The position numbers and the translations under genes were made by a program. A model generated the notes under the pieces. The model had not been told where the DNA came from. It did no database searches and worked only from the letters and a program-made list of their open reading frames with translations. From contig CAVOGL010000023.1 in the NCBI GenBank assembly GCA_963695415.1, positions 62,001-126,000 on the forward strand: 64,000 nt of DNA, written 5' to 3'. How positions within the stretch are numbered: position 1 is the stretch's first letter; the number at the start of each line of letters is the position of its first letter. Shown one piece after another: positions 8,278-18,790 of this stretch. This DNA is from CAVXWV01 sp963695415. GTDB lineage: Bacteria; Chloroflexota; Anaerolineae; Anaerolineales; UBA4823.

Positions 8278-9119
8278 TATCTGGGGCGAGGCAAGGAAAT
8301 CGAGAACTCTGGATCGCGTTTGCCTTGATTGTCCTGTTCACGCTGGTGTACCTGGGGGGTGTGATTGGGTTGGAAGGGATCCCACCCGCCAGCGAATTGT
8401 TTGGTCACGGATTGGGGGTTCTTGGATTTATCTTGATGTTGATGACCGAGACGCTATATTCTTTGCGAAAGCGCAGCAAGCGTGCGTATTGGGGACGTCT
8501 GTCAGGCTGGTTAAATTTCCACATCATCACAGGGATTGTAGGACCTTTCCTGGTGCTTTTGCATACATCATGGAAGTTTAATGGGTTGGCGGGGTTGACA
8601 CTATTGATGACAGGTTTGATGGTGCTCAGCGGGTTTATCGGAAGGTACATCTACACATCCATCCCGCGCAGCGCAGAAGGTTTTGAATTCGATGAGGATT
8701 GGCTGGATGTAGAGATGGGGAGCTACCGGCAGGAGCTGCTAAGATGGATTGAGCTGCACCCACGCGCGGCGGATGAAGTCTTCAAACGATTGTTGAGCGG
8801 ACCTGTCTCACAAGGAAATTCGGGTGTGGAAAATAAGGTAGAACTTCTGATCAACAGCTACCGCCCAGGCAGGTTGCAAAACCTGCGCCGTGCCTGGGCA
8901 ATGCGCACATTAACCCCCATTGAGCGCAGACCCTTAAACCAGCTGTACCAGCTGCTGGGTTACCAACAGATACTGAAGAAGCAGAAACGCAAGCTGGCAA
9001 TGACTCGCCAGATGTTTTCATTCTGGCACACGGTACACATCCCTCTAGGATTGGTACTGTTTACCGCTGCTTTCATTCACATTGGGGCAGCCATATATTA
9101 CGCTACCCTGTTGAGGTAA
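8274..9119 (+). CDS. Histidine-rich membrane protein, possible b-type haem anchor
   Basis: 281 residues with about five hydrophobic segments. Histidines sit in or beside membrane helices: H45 (FGHGLG), H83 (NFHIITG), H97 (LLHTSW), H252 and H255 (FWHTVHIP) and H269 (FIHIGA). This arrangement fits binding of two b haems between helices, as in cytochrome b561 or ferric-reductase-like proteins. A charged cytoplasmic loop of about 120 residues separates the first three helices from the last. It overlaps the oxidoreductase by four bases and follows the cytochromes, so a quinone- or electron-conducting membrane anchor is likely. Haem binding is inferred from the histidines alone. Confidence 0.7.
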   Translation: MISGARQGNRELWIAFALIVLFTLVYLGGVIGLEGIPPASELFGHGLGVLGFILMLMTETLYSLRKRSKRAYWGRLSGWLNFHIITGIVGPFLVLLHTSWKFNGLAGLTLLMTGLMVLSGFIGRYIYTSIPRSAEGFEFDEDWLDVEMGSYRQELLRWIELHPRAADEVFKRLLSGPVSQGNSGVENKVELLINSYRPGRLQNLRRAWAMRTLTPIERRPLNQLYQLLGYQQILKKQKRKLAMTRQMFSFWHTVHIPLGLVLFTAAFIHIGAAIYYATLLR

Positions 9120-9270
9120 CCCGATATCAGGCTGCAAACCAGCGTAAAACTGAAACCCTAACCTGAAAGACTGCTGTTCAACTGGTCCTGGAGCCTCACC
9201 TGGCATTCAGATAATTTCGATACATCCATAGCAGACCGGATATTTGATAAAATTCTCCCAGGAGGGCAAC

Positions 9271-11040
9271 ATGAACTTCTTGGAAGTGTTTGCGGAGAAC
9301 GGTCAGGAAAGCAGTGTAATCCAGCTCGAAATCCTGTTGATGATTGGGTTGGTGGTGATTGCGCTGGTGGCGATTTTTATCCGGCGGGTAAAATTCCCAT
9401 ATACGGTGGCACTTGTGCTGGTCGGTCTTGGATTGGCGATCCTTCCCACGACGCCGATACTTGATATAGGAACCACGGACCAATTGATCACCGGTGAATT
9501 GATTTTGGCTCTTTTAGTTCCCCCGTTAATTTTCGAAGGCGCTTTACACATCAACTGGCAAACACTGCGAAAGAACCTGCTGCCTGTGCTGCTAATGGCT
9601 GTGTTGGGTGTGCTGCTGTCTACGTTTATCGTCGGGGGGGTGGTGTTCTGGATGGACAACAGGCTGATAGCACTCGCAGGGATTGTCAATATCCCTGGAG
9701 AGAGTGAACTGCGCCAGATCCCATTCATTGCTGCCCTGGCATTTGGCGCTTTAATCTCGGCGACTGACCCGGTGGCAGTGATTGCTTTCTTCCGCCAGCT
9801 TGGTGTGGGAAAAAGATTGAGCGTGCTGGTGGAAGGGGAAAGCTTGTTGAATGATGGCACCTCCATCGTTATTTTTGGGATCATGCTGGCTCTGGGCGGG
9901 GTGGCGGCAGGATCAACTGGAGAAGCTGGGGACATCAGTTTTCTAACGGTCATCTGGCAGTTCCTTTTAGTAGCGGTTGGTGGACTGCTGGTCGGGTTGG
10001 CAGTTGCTGTGGTGGCTGATTATGTTTTCCTGAAACCCCTTGAAGACCGCCTGATCGAGACCACGATCACGCTGCCGGTTGCATTTGGTAGCTATATTCT
10101 CGCTGAACATACGCTGCATGTCAGCGGAATCCTGGCTGTGGTGGCGGCAGGGATTTACCTGGGCAATCGTATACCGGTGATCACCACGCCATCGACCAAG
10201 ATCGCCCTGTTTAACTTCTGGGAAGTCGTTTCCTTTATTTTCACATCCTTAATTTTCCTGGTCATTGGCATGCAAATCGACATCCAGCAGCTGATTGCTC
10301 CACAAAACCTGTTGTTGATCGGCGCGGCGGTGATCGCCATCCTGATTGCCAGGGTGCTGGTTGTTTATGGTATGTCGGCATTAAGTGCCCTGCTGGGTGA
10401 GAAAATCCCGCGCCCTTACCAGCACGTCATGTTTTGGGGAGGGCTGCGCGGCGCGATCAGCCTGGCTCTGGCTCTCAGCTTGAGCGCCGGCAGTTTCGGT
10501 TTCGGCATCGGATCACAGCTCCAGGTGATGACCTTTGGAGTAGTGCTGTTTACCCTGGTGGTGCAGGGGACTACTATTGAAAGGTTAATCAAAAAGCTCG
10601 GTCTGGCAAAACGATCGCCACGGCAAATTGACCGTGAGATGCACCTGGGACGTTATTTTGCAGCGCGCGAGGCACAACGCGAGCTAAACCGTTTGCACGA
10701 TGTTGGTATTGTTTCTGGTAGTATTTGGGAGGCACTGGCAGAAGCTCAGCATATTGAACTGGGAGAGAGAGACCAGGAATTGCGCCGGATGCTGGAACGC
10801 AATCCAGGTGTTGCAATGGAACTAACCTTGCAGGTGCGCCAGGCGATGCTTCAGGCTGAACGCACCGCCCTGGGGGAAGCAGAGAGGCGAGATGTCATCT
10901 CTGAAGAGATGCAGGAAAAGATGATCGATGATGTGGACTCGCGGTCCGAGGTTGTGGCACGATTGGCTGAAACGGTCAGTAAAACACCGGTATTCAATGT
11001 CCCTGCTCCCGAGGATGATGCTGAAGAGGTACAAGAATGA
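9271..11040 (+). CDS. CPA1-family Na+/H+ antiporter
   Basis: About 589 residues with roughly twelve membrane helices and a ~150-residue soluble tail. The CPA1 signatures are present: SATDPVAVIAFF with the transport aspartate, and VEGESLLNDG. GGLRGAISLALALS is also typical. The C-terminal cytoplasmic region is helical and charged and may regulate the carrier. ATG at 9271 has AGGAGG at 9260-9265. The end overlaps the UspA gene by ATGA, so the pair is translated together; a stress-protein partner is plausible for pH or salt response. The gene is intact, unlike several neighbours. Confidence 0.92.
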   Translation: MNFLEVFAENGQESSVIQLEILLMIGLVVIALVAIFIRRVKFPYTVALVLVGLGLAILPTTPILDIGTTDQLITGELILALLVPPLIFEGALHINWQTLRKNLLPVLLMAVLGVLLSTFIVGGVVFWMDNRLIALAGIVNIPGESELRQIPFIAALAFGALISATDPVAVIAFFRQLGVGKRLSVLVEGESLLNDGTSIVIFGIMLALGGVAAGSTGEAGDISFLTVIWQFLLVAVGGLLVGLAVAVVADYVFLKPLEDRLIETTITLPVAFGSYILAEHTLHVSGILAVVAAGIYLGNRIPVITTPSTKIALFNFWEVVSFIFTSLIFLVIGMQIDIQQLIAPQNLLLIGAAVIAILIARVLVVYGMSALSALLGEKIPRPYQHVMFWGGLRGAISLALALSLSAGSFGFGIGSQLQVMTFGVVLFTLVVQGTTIERLIKKLGLAKRSPRQIDREMHLGRYFAAREAQRELNRLHDVGIVSGSIWEALAEAQHIELGERDQELRRMLERNPGVAMELTLQVRQAMLQAERTALGEAERRDVISEEMQEKMIDDVDSRSEVVARLAETVSKTPVFNVPAPEDDAEEVQE

Positions 11041-11471
11041 GCATACGTATCGTTTGCCTGGTGAGAGGTGGCGCCGCCAGTCATAAGCTGCAGGAATACG
11101 GCATAAAGCTGGCGAAAGAGAATGACGGCATGCTGGTTTTCCTGCACATTGTAGATATTGATTCGCTTGGGTTCCAGAATCCGGTACTGCGGAAAGCTGC
11201 CAAGGAAGAGATGACCTGGCTGGCGCGGGCTACATTAGGGCTGGCGTTCCGGCGCGCTGCCAGGGCGGAAGTGGAGGGAGAACGTGTGGTCCGTTATGGG
11301 AAGTTGTTTGATACGGTGCTTGAGTACCTGCGCGAGCATCCTGCTGACAGGTTGTTGATGGGCTCACCTCACCCGGATGTGGAGGCTTATGAGCAAAGAT
11401 TGGAAAAGATCGTTCGATTTGCCAGTATGATTGAAGAGCAAACGGGTGTTGTGGTGGAAATCGTCAAATAA
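11037..11471 (+). CDS. UspA-like universal stress protein
   Basis: A 144-residue single-domain protein with the alternating strand/helix pattern of UspA: RIVCLVRGG, MLVFLHIVD, then a conserved-looking DRLLMGSPHPD near the position where ATP-binding members have GxxG. That site here is MGSPHPDVE, so nucleotide binding is uncertain. It starts inside the last codon of the antiporter (ATGA overlap) and probably modulates or responds to the same stress. Assignment is by overall pattern and context. Confidence 0.6.
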   Translation: MSIRIVCLVRGGAASHKLQEYGIKLAKENDGMLVFLHIVDIDSLGFQNPVLRKAAKEEMTWLARATLGLAFRRAARAEVEGERVVRYGKLFDTVLEYLREHPADRLLMGSPHPDVEAYEQRLEKIVRFASMIEEQTGVVVEIVK

Positions 11472-11491
11472 TTGCACGTAGAGGTGGGGGG

Positions 11492-13954
11492 ATGCCGCTT
11501 CTTTGGCTCTCGGTAGCGTTTGTGGTAGGGATAGGAACAGGTTGGTATTTGAAACTGCCTCTGGCGGTTTGGCTGTCAGCGGGGATTTTTTGCCTGGGTC
11601 TGATTTCTTTAAGACTGCTGCCTGGGAGGATAAAAGATGCGCTTAATCAATGGGCGGAGCCCTTACGGGAGAGCCTGCTGCGGCTAAATTTTCTGAAATG
11701 GCTTTTTGATTTTTATCAGGAAAATTTTCCCAAACCACCGGTACCCTACAGCCTGCTTCTGGTGGCTTTTTTCTTCGGCGCGGCGCGGATAACGCCTCTT
11801 ATTTGGTTTGACTCCCCAATTTCCGGAGCCAGTCCGGGCTCTTTAGCTGCTTACAATGACCGCGGGGAACGGTTTGTCGTCGAGGGCGTGATGGTTACAC
11901 CGCCCGAAGTAGTGGACAACCACACGGATCTGCGGTTGCAGGTGGAAAGGCTGCACCCGGTCGGCAGGATGCGGTTTGTCGCTACGGAAGGGGTGCTGCA
12001 GGCGCGGTTTTTCGAGCCAGTCGACTGGCAGTATGGCGATAGACTGCGCCTGGAAGGGGAACTGGAAACGCCGCCTGAATTCGAAGGTTTTTCTTATCGC
12101 GCTTACCTGGCGCGCCAGGGCGTCAGCAGCCTGCTGGCAAAAGCCAGCGGAGAGCGGATTGGTTATGGGTCAGGGGGTTGGCTCAAGTCCTGGGTCTGGG
12201 CGCTGCGCAGCCCGCGCCTGGCACGTGATCTACCAGATTTTCCCTGATCCGGAAGCCGGTCTGCTGGCAGGTATCCTGCTTGGCGTGGAGGGCGGCATCC
12301 CCGAGGAGCTGATGGAGGATTTCCGCACCACCGGGACAGCGCACATCATCGCCATCAGCGGATTCAATATGACCGTGCTGAGCGGACTGATCATCGTCCT
12401 GCTGGGGCGCTTCCTGGGCAAATACTGGGGCTCGCTGGCAGCGGTGGTGGTGATCGGCATCTACACCCTGCTGGTTGGCGCCCAGGCAGGGGTTGCCCGC
12501 GCCGCCATCATGGCGGGGATGGGCATGTTTGGGCTGCTGGTCGGGCGCCGCCAGAGCGGGGTAAACAGTCTGGCATTCATCGCTGCCGTGATGGCAGGCT
12601 GGACGCCGTTCGTGCTCTGGGACGTCGGCTTCCAGTTCTCGTTCCTCACAACCCTGGGATTGGTGCTCTTTGCAACCCCGCTGTCCGAAGCGTTCACTGC
12701 CTTCGCCGGGCGCTTCCTGCCGGAGACGGTGGTGAAGGCGGTCAGCGGGACCGGTGGGCGAGTATGTGCTCTACACCCTGGCGGCGCAGGTGATGGTGCT
12801 GCCGTTGATGATCTACTACTTCGGTAATCTGTCGCTGGTCTCGCTGCTGGCGAACCCGCTGGTGCTGCCCGCCCAGCCTGCCTTGATGACGGTCAGCGGG
12901 TTGGCGGTGCTGGTGGGGCTGGTCTACCTGCCAGCCGGTCAGGCGCTGGCGTACCTGGCGTGGCCCTTCTCCGCCTACACCGTCCGGGTGGTCGAGCTGC
13001 TGGCGCAGGCGCCCTATGCCGCCTATGAATTCGGTCCGGTGTGGGTAGGCTGGGTGATTGCGTACTACACCACCCTGTTTGTCTTTGTGGTGTTGAAAGA
13101 CCGGGTGCCGTTCCTGAGTTCGGAAGTGCTGGGCAAGTTGTGGAAGCCATCGCTGTTATTGTTCATCCTGGGGACGCTGGCGGTGGGCGCCTGGCGGGTT
13201 GCCCTGAGCGCGCCGGACGGCAGGCTGCACGTGACGGTGCTGGACGTCAACGCGGATGGACGATCGGGTGACGCCGTCCTGGTGCGCACGCCCTCGGGCA
13301 GCCACGTGCTGATCGATGGGGGACCCAGCCCGAACGCCCTGTCCGATGCCCTCGGACGCAGGCTGCCGCTGGGAAGGAGAAGAGATCGACTGGCTGGTGG
13401 TGGCAGGGACGGGGGAGGGACAGCTGGGTGGCTTGCCGGGGGTGCTGGAGCGGTTCGACTTCCAGGAAATCCTGTGGTCAGGTTCCCCGCTGGGCTCTGC
13501 CAGCAGCCGCCAGCTGCTTGAGGAGGCGGGGTTGAAGGAGATCCCGGTCCACCAGGCTGAGAGTGGGCAGAGCCTGGACCTGGGAGATGGTGCCGTTTTG
13601 AAGGTGCTGGCGGTGACCAGCCGGGGGATGGTGCTGCTGCTGGAATGGGGCAGCTTCCGCGCCATGCTGCCAGTGGGGCTGGATTTCGAGACGATGGAGG
13701 CGCTCGACCCGGGTCAGGTGACCGCGGTACTGATGGCGGAGAACGGCTATGCCCCGCTGAACACGCGGGAGTGGATCGAGGGGCTGAGCCCGCAGGTGGT
13801 GCTGCTCAGCGTGGCGGCGGGGGACCGGGATGGGCTGCCCGACCCGGAGGCGATGCAGGCGGCGGGGGGCTTCAACCTGCTGCGTACGGACCGGGATGGC
13901 TGGATCGAGCTGAGCACGGATGGGGAGAGGATGTGGGTGGAAGTCGAGAAATAG
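11492..13954 (+). CDS. comEC: ComEC/Rec2-like DNA-uptake protein, degenerate MBL domain, frameshifted
   Basis: Four frames join into about 820 residues, the usual ComEC length. They show N-terminal helices and a DUF4131-like region, then the competence domain (EAGLLAGILLGVEG, TGTAHIIAISGFNM, GVARAAIMAG, DVGFQFSFLTTLGL), then a metallo-beta-lactamase-like C-terminus (LDVNADGRSGDAVLVRTPSG, IDGGPSPNA). Breaks lie near 12215, 12752 and 13372. ComEC forms the inner-membrane channel for transforming DNA. Odd point: where HxHxDH should stand, the sequence reads AGTGEGQLGGLP, and the later GHH motif is AENGYA, so the nuclease site appears lost. A collapsed second copy lies at 29549-30030. Confidence 0.85.
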
Positions 13955-14350
13955 GGGTTGACCTTATGTGCATTTTCCTTGTTTGAAGTATAACATCCAC
14001 TCGAGATGCCAATATTCCATTGTTCTGAAAATGTGGCAGTCGTCAGTTTTCCAATGTTGGATTTCGACTTTATACCGTAAGATCAATTCTGGATCCTGGA
14101 AAAATATCTAATCTACCAGCACCTGGTTGGTTTCTCTCTTGATCCTTCAGAATGAGCTCACCTAACCCTGGTATTGTGGGGGCTTCAGCGACCTGTTCTA
14201 GCACCCATTTCTTGTAGAATTGGGGATGCGTTTTGAGGTTTGGCTTTTGGTGTTAAAAAATGATGACCCTCCAAAAATAGATCGACCATATTAACAGCAT
14301 ATCCTTTGGTTAGTTATCTATCATTTTTCATTTACTCCTGCTGGAGCACG
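13955..14350. other. Gene-free stretch
   Basis: About 400 bases lie between the convergent ComEC and META-lipoprotein genes. The sequence is more AT-rich than its surroundings. I see no supported ORF, RNA gene or strong hairpin, and no clear remnant of either neighbour. Confidence 0.5.
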
Positions 14351-14785
14351 TTACTTACTCGTCGACCGCTTGAACACCAGGATGGTTGCACCTTGCTCAT
14401 CCATCATCTCCAAGGTGTCACCCTTGATTTCGTATCGAGCCGCGGCCTCCATGGCGCTAAGAAAAGCAGCCTCTTGCTCCATGATGCCATCGAGCCCCAC
14501 ACACTCTCTCAGCGTGGTCGCCAAAGGACCAATCGTGATTTTATTGCCATTGGTCTGGTAAGGACCGCTGTAATTATTGCAAGTCACATTCCCCGAAACC
14601 TGGTCCGCCTGGAAATCGGCCGTGACGATTGTCTCCGGGAGAATATTTGCCAGGTTACCCTGTGAGTCCCTGAAAGAGGTCATCGCCCAACTGGTGGCAT
14701 CCAAGCTTTCCGCAGTTGAACAGGCTGATACCATCATGCCAAGCAAGGTTGCACACAAAATGATCCAAATAACAATTTTCTTCAT
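14351..14785 (-). CDS. META-domain lipoprotein (HslJ-like)
   Basis: 144 residues. A lipoprotein signal (IVIWIILCATLLGMMVSAC) ends in the lipobox VSAC. The mature part carries META-domain features: SWAMTSF, VSGNVTCNNYSGPYQTNG, TLREC and a final LVFKRS strand. META proteins such as HslJ are cell-surface beta-rich proteins of poorly known role, linked to heat or drug tolerance. Start ATG at 14785 follows GGAGAAA. A second META lipoprotein lies at 25762-26179. Confidence 0.8.
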   Translation of the reverse strand: MKKIVIWIILCATLLGMMVSACSTAESLDATSWAMTSFRDSQGNLANILPETIVTADFQADQVSGNVTCNNYSGPYQTNGNKITIGPLATTLRECVGLDGIMEQEAAFLSAMEAAARYEIKGDTLEMMDEQGATILVFKRSTSK

Positions 14786-14827
14786 GGTTTTTCTCCTTGA
14801 TCATAAAAAGATTGATTCGGATATGTA

Positions 14828-16227
14828 TTATTCATCTTCCTTCCTCCCACGATATTTAGAGGAAATATCTTCCTGATCTCTGTTCAAGAGTTCCACAGAC
14901 ATCGTCGGGAAAGGCATCTCCACGCCCGCTTCCTCGAGGGCCTGGTAGATATGTTCGTTCACCCGGTCTGTGCTGCGCCGGGCATCGACATACGATTCGA
15001 TCCACCAGCGCACGCGCAAAACCATCTCTGAATCGCCCCATTCCATGAAGAGGACATCGACTGGCTTATCGGGGATGATCCCTTCCACGCCTTTTAAGGA
15101 TTCGACGATCACCTGGCGAACAAGACGCAGGTCGGTTCCGTAAGCCACACCAATCTCGGTCTGGATGCGGTAACGCGGGTCTGGATAGGTGTAGTTGACC
15201 ACCTGGTTATTGCTGATACTGGCATTCGGCACGATCACCAGCCGGTTGTCGCGTGTGCGGATGCGCGTGCTGCGCAAGCCGATCGAGACCACATCCCCCC
15301 AGGTGTTCAGTTCCTGGATTCCGATGCGGTCGCCGGTGCGGAATGGTTGGTCGAGCAAGATGATCAGGCCGCTGATCATGTTGGCGAGGGTGTCCTGGGC
15401 GGCCAGTGAAAGCGCCAGGCCGCCGATGCCGATGGCGGTCCATAAGGCCGAAATATTGACGCCAAAATGATTCAAGATAAGGATCAGCCCTGCAACAAGA
15501 ATCACAGCGCGTACGGCGACCTCGCCTAATGTCACAGCCGCATCATTGCGGTTTCTCTCTTCCAGGTGCGCGGTTTTTTCCTGGTACCACAGCCGGATGA
15601 TATCGACCAGTTTCCACAGGCAGATGGCTACCAGAACAATGATGGCGGCAATATAAATTTGCCCAAGCCACTGTTTGAAAACCGGGCTGAGGAACTGCAG
15701 GCGCGCAGTAGCAATGTATAGGATGATGATACTCAAAAAGCCAGTGCAAGATAGGGCTTGATTGTTTTTAGGTATTCTTCATCATAGGGTATTGGGCTGC
15801 GCCGGGCAATTTTCATCAAGGCTATGAATATCAGCCTGGAGATCAGGGTCAGCATCAGGAAGACCAGCACCAGCGAAATCGCCAGGTTGATCCAATCCGC
15901 TGCCGACAGATTCAGAAAGCGCGTTTGGTCCAGGTTTGGTGGCTTCGACAACCTGATTGACCACCTCATAAATGACGCCGGGAGTGGCAGTCGGCGCCAG
16001 GGTCGGAATGAGGAGGATCTCTTCACTCTCTTCAGCGGTGCCGGATTCTTCCGCTTGAACTTCCTCATCAGTGGGGACCGGCGTGGTGCTGCTGATGCGG
16101 GTGGCAGATGGTGTCGGTGAGGGTTCGCTGGTGGAAAGTTCTCCGGTACCGGAAGACATGCTGCCAACCCCAGGATTAAAAAGAGCAGCAGGGAAATAAG
16201 GGAGATACGTGATTTGAAGATGATCAT
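14828..16227 (-). CDS. MscS-family mechanosensitive channel with lipoprotein-like N-terminus, frameshifted
   Basis: The C-terminal half is an intact MscS core: pore helix GIGGLALSLAAQDTLAN, then LIILLDQPFRTGDRI, IVPNASISN and the mixed alpha/beta cytoplasmic region. The N-terminal half is spread over two more frames. It starts with a signal sequence ending in a Cys (LILGLAAC), passes a Ser/Thr/Pro/Glu-rich extracellular linker (STSEPSPTPSATRI, then acidic EE runs), and returns to membrane helices (WINLAISLVLVFLMLTLI). One break near 16156 fits a missing T; the one at ~15737 lies in a T5 run that should be T6; a third is near 15940. Corrected length is about 466 residues. The channel would release solutes on osmotic downshock. 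Confidence 0.8.
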
Positions 16228-16247
16228 TCTTTATACATCGCTTTGGT

Positions 16248-16927
16248 CTATTCGGACGCCAGGTTCCGTACTTCCGGATGCTTGTAGCGCAGCCACAGGA
16301 TGAACAGGCTGATTAAAAATACCCAGGCGGGGTAGATCAGCGTCACCCACAGGCTGAAATTGACCACCAGACAGCAGGATCAGGGCCAGTGTGTAGGTCA
16401 CCAATACCAACCAGCGGGGCGCCAGCCCGGTGCGAATCCAGATGGTGGCCAGCGAGATCATCGTTACACCCGCCATGCGCAGGGCATAGACATTACTGAG
16501 TTGGATCATGAAGGCGCGGCTGAAGTAGATCACCTGGCTATCCATCGTCATTCCCGAATTCAGCCGGTATCCGGCCACCAGACCGCCCACGATGGCCATC
16601 GCAACGAAAACCATCCCCAGGAAGAGCAGGCTGCTGCCAAAGAAAACCGATGAAAAAAAGCGGTCTTCATAGTCGCCCAGTTTGTCGCGCACCACACCGA
16701 TAAACCACAGGTAGGCGATCCCAGCGAAGGGCATCAGGCCCAGGGCGATGGTGATGCGCTGATAGCCGGTGGCCATCCACTCCGTATCTGCGTTCAGACT
16801 TTCCGGGATCGATACTGCGCAGCAGCACCAGGCTGGCCGCGAAGAGCAGCGCAAACAGAATGCCGGCAACGGCCGCCGCCCGCGGCGTTGTCAGGCGGCG
16901 GTAATCTTTGTCCAGATTTGTATCCAT
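16248..16927 (-). CDS. Multi-pass membrane protein of unknown function, frameshifted
   Basis: Three frames join into about 226 residues. The N-terminus (MDTNLDKDYRR, then GILFALLFAASLVLLRSI) continues in a second frame with about four helices (ITIALGLMPFAGIAYLWFI, LLFLGMVFVAMAIVGGLV), and in the third with LWVTLIYPAWVFLISLFILW and a short charged tail ending RNLASE. Breaks lie near 16805 and 16365. No named family is recognised. It is upstream of, and probably co-transcribed with, the MscS gene. Confidence 0.6.
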
Positions 16928-17053
16928 TATCGATCACCAAGCTTCTTTCTTTGCAGGATTGCCAGACACTGCGTAATTTGCCTTGGCAAATCGCTGCGCC
17001 TGGCTTCTTCATGAACCTAAATTTTCACAATATCATCCGGTTTCCAGGTCTGG

Positions 17054-18415
17054 TCAAAGAAGAGGATCCAGCGGCCCGTACAGGCGGATGTAGGTAAACC
17101 AACCTTTACCGGGAACGGTTTTGACCCAGTTCTTTTCTTTGCCAGCGGGCGCTTCCGGACCAAAGAAGACATCGTAAGAACCGTCATCGTTCTGTTCAGG
17201 CCCGTCAAAGCTATTGAGGCTGGGCTTGGGCATGCCGTTTTGCAGCAGCGAGCGCGTCTTGGGATCGTATAACGTCACCGACCAGAAGTTGTTGATGGGA
17301 ATATTCGGCGGCAGGTGAAGCTTGTAGGTTTGGCCGCCATCCAGGTAATCGCCATGCGCATCGACATAGGCACCCAGATACTGAGACCCAGCGCCCACGA
17401 TTTTGTTGACCATGGCTGGGGTCACGCAAATGGCGGTGAAGTGGAAGAGCGTTCTGGCATCCAGGTTGCGGACGCCGTTCTTCAAGAACTCATGGCTGCC
17501 GCCCACAAAGATATATTCCCAATTGCGGTCCGGGTACACCCTCGCTTCCGGTTCGCGCGATTGATAGGCAATCGCCCGGGCCATGCCAAAACCCGTTTTG
17601 GCGGCGGTATCGAGAATCTTCCGCATGCGCTCATCGGGGTCAAACGGCTTGCCCTTCTCGATGCCCAGCGCTCTTAACAGCCCCAAATGTTCCGTGGAGA
17701 AAGCTTCGGTGGGTTCGTATTGGATCACCTTATCGAGATTGACAAAGTACTGGAAATCATTGGGGTGGATGGTATCTGCCGGTAAGCTTCCGCCATTGAT
17801 GATATTGGGCTTTCTGTAGCCATCCTTTAACGGATAAACCGCACAGTTATCGCCATACCATTGGATGGCCTGCTCGCCCATGCCGCTGATCTTTTGGCTG
17901 GCACGCGCCATGACCCACACTTTATAGGTGCGCGAACGGGCGACGAAATACCCTTCGGGCACTTCGCCTTCATAATCCGGCGGCAGCAGCAGGTATTTGC
18001 CCCCTTGCCCTTGATCCGGGCCAACCATGCCAAAATCAATGATATAGCGGAAATAGGCATCGTTAGCCATCCCCAAAACCTGCGGGGGGATTTCAACCAC
18101 CGTGGGGCCATCTTTCTTGAGGTCAACATTACCGGCAAAATAAACGCTTTCCGTATTGCCGGTCAAAACCAGCGGGGTGGCGTCCAGCAAATCGGCGGCC
18201 ACAACCAGGTCAAAACATTCCTTACATCCCCAGCCTTTTTCCTGCCCCTCCAGCAATGAATACATCGACATTGCCGGCATAAAATCCAGGTAGGCCTGGC
18301 AGGCGCGCTGAAAATCAAGCGCATCGAACAGCTTTTGGGCGGTCTCTTTGGTGGGGTAACCATCCAGCACAAATTCAAAATCGCCAATCGGTGTGGTTAG
18401 TTTTTCCGTACTCAT
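17054..18415 (-). CDS. DUF1254/DUF1214-domain protein
   Basis: An intact 453-residue protein with the DUF1254 N-terminal region (ALDFQRACQAYLDFMPAMSM) and the DUF1214 C-terminal beta-rich region (INNFWSVTLYDPKTRSLLQN). The family is common beside sulfatases and in degradative clusters, and no reaction is established. No signal peptide is evident, although many relatives are exported. ATG at 18415 is preceded by AAAGGAGAAA. It sits directly downstream of a sulfatase remnant, separated by a hairpin at 18443-18471. Confidence 0.85.
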   Translation of the reverse strand: MSTEKLTTPIGDFEFVLDGYPTKETAQKLFDALDFQRACQAYLDFMPAMSMYSLLEGQEKGWGCKECFDLVVAADLLDATPLVLTGNTESVYFAGNVDLKKDGPTVVEIPPQVLGMANDAYFRYIIDFGMVGPDQGQGGKYLLLPPDYEGEVPEGYFVARSRTYKVWVMARASQKISGMGEQAIQWYGDNCAVYPLKDGYRKPNIINGGSLPADTIHPNDFQYFVNLDKVIQYEPTEAFSTEHLGLLRALGIEKGKPFDPDERMRKILDTAAKTGFGMARAIAYQSREPEARVYPDRNWEYIFVGGSHEFLKNGVRNLDARTLFHFTAICVTPAMVNKIVGAGSQYLGAYVDAHGDYLDGGQTYKLHLPPNIPINNFWSVTLYDPKTRSLLQNGMPKPSLNSFDGPEQNDDGSYDVFFGPEAPAGKEKNWVKTVPGKGWFTYIRLYGPLDPLL

Positions 18416-18442
18416 GTTTTTCTCCTTTTCTTGACCTTTTTA

Positions 18443-18471
18443 GGGGTGCTGTCATTTAACGACAGCACCCC
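18443..18471. repeat. Hairpin, 11-bp arms
   Basis: GGGGTGCTGTC and GACAGCACCCC flank a seven-base loop. It lies between the sulfatase remnant and the DUF1254 start. No run of T follows on either strand at the right place, so a standard intrinsic terminator is not supported. The arms resemble those of the hairpin at 23787-23815 (GGGGCTGTCAT). Confidence 0.7.
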
Positions 18472-18497
18472 CTAAGTTATTTACTGCTGCGCCAATT

Positions 18498-18790
18498 TCA
18501 TTGCCGCGCCATAATCATACGCATCTCTGCTTCACTATCTGCGATTAAATCTCCGCTGACGTCAAACGTCACGCTGTGGATCGTGCCGGTGAATTCAAAG
18601 GGCGGCTCGTAGAAAGGCGCTACCGGCGCGCCAGGATCCGCGCCGACGGTGATGCCTCCCGTCAGCCCCAGGCTGAAGGGCGTGGTGTGGGGGAAATCAG
18701 CCTGGCCGACAAGCTTGCCATCGATGTAGAGCTGGGCGCGGCCGGGAGTGCCCTTGCCATTGGCGAAGTCCGGTTCGCCAGGGCATCCAC
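18498..18790 (-). repeat. Diverged direct repeat of 19455-19747
   Basis: The ~290-bp 3' end of the chimeric remnant matches the 3' end of the neighbouring sulfatase at roughly 90% by eye, including CTGTGGATCGTGCCGGTGAA. The substitutions are scattered, so this is an old duplication or conversion and not an assembly duplicate. Confidence 0.8.

Noticed and set aside
13955..14350. tRNA or small RNA genes in gaps
   Set aside because: No cloverleaf or conserved T-arm sequence seen here or in other gaps by eye; a tRNA scan would settle this.
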